Below, piece after piece: positions 6,855 to 10,227 of a stretch of 10,227 bases of DNA; the first letter of the stretch is position 1, and every line of letters starts with the position of its first letter. The stretch comes from Candidatus Poribacteria bacterium. Its GTDB lineage: Bacteria > Poribacteria > WGA-4E > WGA-3G. Under the pieces are notes generated by a model, which searched no databases, was not told where the DNA came from, and saw only the letters and a list, made by a program, of their open reading frames with translations. Location of the stretch: the NCBI GenBank assembly GCA_009845505.1, contig VXZL01000449.1:1-10227 (forward strand). The letters are read 5' to 3'. The translations under genes and the position numbers were made by a program.

Positions 6855-8429
6855 ATGAAAACTTTCGACAACAAAATCACACTTAATCTCAACGGTAACG
6901 CAAAAATCAACGTCAAAGCCTTCATCGCGCCGATTGAATATACACAATACAACTTTCATGTAGACTGGGATACATTAGCAAACCTACGCGTCGCTGAACC
7001 AGAAAAACAGTATCCCCACTCAATCTTCTGCGACTTCCTCCCTAAGGAAGCCGTTTCTGTCGGGACACCTTGGGAGATTGAGCACGCTGGTCCTCTGGAA
7101 TTGATGAAGCAACTTCATCCGAGTCCATCTCTGGGTATGCGCTGGGATCTGCATCACCATAAAACCGAATCTCAAGGACTATGGGCATGCCTCCGCGCCC
7201 ACGGCGATGAATTCGCTGACATTGTGTTCCGCATCCACGCGCAATTTGCCCTAAAAGATGGTTGGTTCACGCCTTCCCAGTTTACGGGGCATCTTGTTAT
7301 TGATAGGATTAAAAGATCGGTTGCCTTTTTTCAGATGTCTGTTCCTAACGGGACCGTAAACTTTGACACTTGGTGGAAGAAGGATCCAGACGCGGAGGGG
7401 CATATTACGGATATCGGCTTCTGCCCGCAAATGGAGCTCCATGCTGGAACAGAAGATATCCTGCAAAACGCTAAATTCGCTGAATCCATTAGGCAAGAGG
7501 AAGTGGAGCACCAATTAACGCGCTGCTTCTACAAATCACAGCAAATTAACTGGGTATCGCTCAAAGAAGCGTTGGAGACGGCACCCGCAGAACAGAAACC
7601 GATTCATGCCATCTCAATAGATGGACCGCTCCTTGACGAATCCTGCTGAGGGAGTGGCAAAGGCTTGAGGGCAGGTGTCCTCTCAAAAGACGAAGTTATT
7701 GAATTTTTAAACGAAAATTTTGTCAATACATGGGTACCCAATTGTGAATTAGGACGTATCCAGAGTTTGCGGGAACCGATTGCCAAAAGACGCGAACGCG
7801 AGGGGAAGAGCTTTGACACATCGCACCCGTTAGCACAAGCGATTATTAAAGGCTGGGAAACCGGATCCAAAAAAGGCTCGCCGGTAGATTGCTTGGTTAT
7901 ATCGTCAACGTTTGAACTAATGGGTAGACAAATGGTCAATAATCTCCGCGAAGACAGTGAGCGTGAGGGACTCCCGAAGCATGTGCATTATCTCGCATTT
8001 CTCAAGGAAGCCTTGGGAGGAAAACAGCCCGGGTTAGGCAATATTGTACTAAGCCGTGAGCAGCCATTACAGACAGTGTTGGGCACTTTTCGGATACCAA
8101 CTGTGGGGCATCAGGACTGGACTGTTGTCATGATTGATACCACAGCCCTTGGAAACGGCGGCACGCTCACCATTGACGTTGAAATCGGTAGAGAAGATGG
8201 TGAAGCGGCGTTCTTTCTGCTTGAGGGCGATAAAGAACTTCCCACAGAAGAAACATTACCTAAAGACAAGATTACTTGGGTATGGGGTGAACCCGGGGAC
8301 ACCCGTCAAATTAAGCATCGCTTCAACAAAGGTCAATTATTTAAGTTAGGTGTTATTGGAGCTTGGGTGAGAGACGAACCGTGCATAAACGCCTTTCACG
8401 CAAAAATTTCTGTAGAGGCAGCAGATTGA
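6855..8429 (+). CDS. Selenoprotein N (SELENON/SEPN1) homologue with in-frame TGA selenocysteine
   Basis: One 524-residue reading frame interrupted only by TGA at 7647-7649, read as selenocysteine U265. The centre is D-E-S-C264-U265-G-S-G-K-x-L-R, the S-C-U-G redox motif of animal selenoprotein N, in which Cys and Sec form a thioredoxin-reductase-like selenenylsulfide pair. Homology continues on both sides: FTPSQFTGHL (138-147), a VPN segment (163-165) and DIGFCPQMEL (186-195) before the Sec; FLNENFVNTW (284-293) and YLAFLKEAL (379-387) after it. The ATG at 6855 has AGGA 8 bases upstream inside the end of guaB; an ATG at 6846 is the alternative. Unlike human SELENON there is no signal or membrane segment and no EF-hand, so the protein is probably cytosolic. 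It also has an extra C-terminal domain (about 394-524) rich in predicted strands. A standard caller would report two ORFs (ending 7649 and starting TTG 7665). The main alternative is a nonsense mutation; the SCUG context and the hairpin downstream argue against it. Confidence 0.93.
7647..7649 (+). other. Selenocysteine codon (TGA)
   Basis: In-frame TGA directly after a Cys codon (TGC) and before GGG AGT GGC, giving C-U-G-S-G. The frame stays open for 259 further codons with clear homology to selenoprotein N. TGA also serves as the true stop of several genes here (4407-4409, 8427-8429 and the deacetylase at 8430-8432), so a general reassignment of TGA is not the explanation. Confidence 0.9.
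7665..7686 (+). promoter_or_regulatory. Bacterial SECIS element candidate
   Basis: Stem TTGAG (7665-7669) pairs with CTCAA (7682-7686), then GG (7670-7671) with CC (7679-7680), leaving T7681 bulged and a 7-base loop CAGGTGT (7672-7678). It starts 15 bases after the TGA and its loop begins 22 bases after it, within the range typical of bacterial SECIS hairpins that bind SelB. The loop contains GGU as in the E. coli fdhF element; the bulged U is on the 3' side here rather than the 5' side. It lies inside the coding sequence, as bacterial SECIS elements do. Confidence 0.7.
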
Positions 8430-9164
8430 TCACTGATTACCGACATCCGACAATCGTACAAACCTGTATCCGTCCTGTTTAAGTCGAGTGATAATCTGGT
8501 CTGTCGCTTCGACCGTCCCCGAACGATCTGCATCCTTATTTTCCGCTTTTCCATCGTGCAGGACGATAATTGAACCCGGTTTTGTTTTCTTTAATACGGT
8601 CTCAGTGATTTTGTCGGGATTCTGGGTCGTCCAATCCCAACTCCAGACATTGCAACTGATGTGCGCTCGATTACCTTTCGCAAGTACCCACGCCACTGGC
8701 AGGAATCTTGTTAATATCGGTGCTCGGATTACAAGTTCATCTGTAACACCGGCTTGACGAAGCAGGTCGTCTGTCCGTTCGATTTCTCGCTGGATATAGG
8801 CAGGTGGGCAGAAACCGAGCACGGGGTGACTGTAGGAATGATTTCCAATTTGGTGCCCTTCAGCGATAGCACGCTGGAGTGTTTCAGGATATTTTTCAAT
8901 CCGATTTCCAATCATAAAGAAGGTGGCTTTGACGTTATGCTCGGCGAGGATATCAAGCAGCCGATCCGTATAGGGTGGATTCGGGCCATCGTCAAAGGTA
9001 AGTGCAACCACGCGTTCGTCTGTATTTAGGCGAACAATATTCTTTCCGAAGGGAGGTTTAAAGTAAATCCATAGCAGTGCCGCTGTCGCGAATCCTATTA
9101 GAGTAGTGATTAGTGATCTCAAAATGTGTTCCTCATCAAACCAATTTTTCTTGACAGCTTTCAT
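8430..9164 (-). CDS. Membrane-anchored polysaccharide deacetylase (NodB/CE4 family)
   Basis: Carbohydrate esterase family 4 protein of 244 residues that would remove acetyl groups from N-acetylated glycans such as peptidoglycan or an exopolysaccharide. A basic N-terminus (KAVKK) precedes one transmembrane helix (about 15-35), placing the NodB domain outside the cytoplasmic membrane. Motif 1 is TFDDGP (D58 catalytic base, D59 metal), motif 2 NHSYSHP (H109 and H113 metal ligands), motif 3 IRAPI in place of the usual RxPY, motif 4 WSWDW (174-178) and motif 5 VLHDG (H203). The metal triad is complete; the weaker motif 3 (Ile for Tyr at 150) may alter substrate contacts. The start at 9164 has no clear Shine-Dalgarno but keeps the whole signal anchor. 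The gene converges on selN with stops touching. Length is normal for a single-domain NodB protein. Confidence 0.92.
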   Translation of the reverse strand: MKAVKKNWFDEEHILRSLITTLIGFATAALLWIYFKPPFGKNIVRLNTDERVVALTFDDGPNPPYTDRLLDILAEHNVKATFFMIGNRIEKYPETLQRAIAEGHQIGNHSYSHPVLGFCPPAYIQREIERTDDLLRQAGVTDELVIRAPILTRFLPVAWVLAKGNRAHISCNVWSWDWTTQNPDKITETVLKKTKPGSIIVLHDGKAENKDADRSGTVEATDQIITRLKQDGYRFVRLSDVGNQ

Positions 9165-9191
9165 CGAACATGCTATTATTTTTCTCGAATT

Positions 9192-9200
9192 ATTATAGCA
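9192..9200 (-). promoter_or_regulatory. Extended -10 promoter for the deacetylase gene
   Basis: On the minus strand the sequence reads TGCTATAAT, a perfect TATAAT with the TGn extension. Transcription would begin near 9185, about 20 bases before the deacetylase ATG. No good -35 hexamer is visible, which is tolerated in extended -10 promoters. The spacer to the divergent methyltransferase is only 79 bp, so the two promoters must lie close together. Confidence 0.5.
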
Positions 9201-9243
9201 TCAACAATAGTCTTTTTCCCGATAATTTTATATTCTTTCACAC

Positions 9244-10227
9244 ATGAGACTATCTATGAAAACCACCCATCAGATCCTTTTTCAAAACGCACAAGATTTA
9301 AAAGTACTCCCTTCAGAAAGCGTTGATTTGGTCGTTACCTCCCCACCGTATCCCATGATTGAGATGTGGGACGATATATTCAGCGCCCAAAATTCGGAGA
9401 TTCAAAATGCCCTTATACGCGGTGACGGTAAGCAGGCTTATGAATTAATGCACCAGATCCTTGATTCTGTATGGAATGAAATGTTTAGAGTCTTAAAGAA
9501 TGGCAGATTTGCTTGCATCAATATAGGCGATGCAACAAGAAAAATCCGAGATGACTTCTGTTTATATCCCAACCATGCCAGAATTCTGAATTATCTCCTA
9601 ACTATCGGGTTCTCAGCACTCCCTGACATCCTCTGGCGCAAACAGGCGAATACCCCCAATAAATTTATGGGCTCCGGTATGCTCCCTGCGGGTGCTTATG
9701 TGACACTTGAACACGAGTATATCTTAATCCTCAGAAAAGGTTCCAAAAGAGAGTTTAAAACAGAATCCGAAAAAGAAAACAGACGCGAAAGTGCCTTGTT
9801 CTGGGAAGAACGGAATATTTGGTATTCAGATGTTTGGATGGATATTAAGGGAACAGATCAGAAGCTTCCGAATGCAGTGTCACGATTGAGGAGCGCAGCA
9901 TTTCCATTTGATCTGGCTTATCGACTCATCAATATGTATTCCGCAAAAGATGATGTGATACTTGATCCATTTTTGGGTACAGGAACTACGACTGCTGCTG
10001 CAATGACATCAGGACGCAATAGCATCGGTGTTGAAATCGACGAGAGTTTTCAACAGATTATTTGTCCGATTGTGCATCACATTATCGAGTTTTCAAACGA
10101 TTATTTGTCCGACAGGTTGCAAAGACACTTGGCGTTTGTCGAAAATAGGATCCGAAACGCGGGAATGACAAAATATACAAATAAGTACTACGGCTGCCCG
10201 GTGGTGACGAGCCAAGAGCAGTTTATT
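9244..10227 (+). CDS. Beta-class DNA methyltransferase, probably N4-cytosine (3' end missing)
   Basis: S-adenosylmethionine-dependent site-specific DNA methyltransferase (N6/N4 Mtase family). 328 residues are visible and the frame is still open at the right edge. The motif order is catalytic TSPPY first (32-36), then the target-recognition region, an AAFPFDLAYRLI block (219-230), and the SAM-binding DPFLGTGTTT (241-250) with GVEID (262-266). Catalytic motif before SAM motif defines the beta class. Ser in SPPY, rather than Asp or Asn, is typical of enzymes making N4-methylcytosine. Start is ATG 9244 or ATG 9256 (MKTTHQ); an in-frame TAA at 9223 rules out anything further upstream, and neither start has a Shine-Dalgarno. 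No restriction endonuclease is visible, but one could lie beyond the edge. It is transcribed divergently from the deacetylase. Confidence 0.92.
   Translation, partial: MRLSMKTTHQILFQNAQDLKVLPSESVDLVVTSPPYPMIEMWDDIFSAQNSEIQNALIRGDGKQAYELMHQILDSVWNEMFRVLKNGRFACINIGDATRKIRDDFCLYPNHARILNYLLTIGFSALPDILWRKQANTPNKFMGSGMLPAGAYVTLEHEYILILRKGSKREFKTESEKENRRESALFWEERNIWYSDVWMDIKGTDQKLPNAVSRLRSAAFPFDLAYRLINMYSAKDDVILDPFLGTGTTTAAAMTSGRNSIGVEIDESFQQIICPIVHHIIEFSNDYLSDRLQRHLAFVENRIRNAGMTKYTNKYYGCPVVTSQEQFI

Noticed and set aside
7647..7649. Genome-wide TGA reassignment to Trp or Gly
   Set aside because: TGA ends the Rpn-like gene, selN itself and the deacetylase, Trp codons in the genes are TGG, and the TGA follows Cys in a known Sec motif.
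7665..8429. Independent gene starting at TTG 7665
   Set aside because: It is in the same frame as the upstream ORF, its TTG has no properly spaced Shine-Dalgarno, and both halves align to one SELENON protein across the TGA.
1..10227. tRNA, rRNA or CRISPR array
   Set aside because: No tRNA cloverleaf, rRNA-like stretch or regularly spaced repeats were seen on reading the window.

Overview
The window reads as a chromosomal stretch of a free-living, mid-GC, Gram-negative-type bacterium. It has a lipoprotein-type solute receptor, ordinary Shine-Dalgarno sites, a complete leuCD pair and no phage or plasmid hallmarks. The taxon cannot be fixed from sequence alone. The mix of an Rpn/YhgA-like nuclease gene, GGAAGATTGGAAG-type spacer DNA and a bacterial selenoprotein N homologue makes me think of Candidatus Poribacteria or a neighbouring lineage, but this is a guess.

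Layout. Positions 1-1100 hold the 3' part of a branched-chain amino-acid type (LivJ-like) substrate-binding lipoprotein; its lipidation Cys is at the very edge. leuC (1132-2532) and leuD (2605-3186) follow on the same strand and form isopropylmalate isomerase. After a 194-bp spacer with a possible frameshifted gene remnant and a good sigma70-type promoter comes an Rpn/PD-(D/E)XK recombination-promoting nuclease gene (3381-4409), followed by a terminator-like hairpin. A second transcription unit then runs HAD hydrolase (4632-5327), IMP dehydrogenase (5354-6853) and selN (6855-8429). On the opposite strand a membrane-anchored polysaccharide deacetylase (8430-9164) converges on selN with abutting stop codons. 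Divergent from it, a beta-class DNA methyltransferase (9244 onward) runs off the right edge.

The central discovery is the gene at 6855-8429. It looks like two ORFs, but both are in one frame and are separated by a single TGA (7647-7649). The residues around it read S-C-[TGA]-G-S-G-K-x-L-R, which is the S-C-U-G redox centre of animal selenoprotein N (SELENON/SEPN1). Similarity to SELENON extends over both sides: FTPSQFTGHL, the VPN segment, DIGFCPQMEL upstream, and the NENFVNTW and FLKEAL segments downstream. A bacterial-type SECIS hairpin, with a GGU-containing loop and a bulged U, lies 15 nt after the TGA. The window therefore appears to encode a 524-residue bacterial selenoprotein N that automatic gene calling would split or call a pseudogene. 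Unlike the human protein it has no signal peptide or EF-hand, and it carries an extra C-terminal domain of about 130 residues.

A second notable point is the IMP dehydrogenase. It closely resembles the divergent enzyme of the protozoan Tritrichomonas foetus, down to identical numbering of the catalytic residues. It sits one base before selN, so the two are probably translated in a coupled manner.
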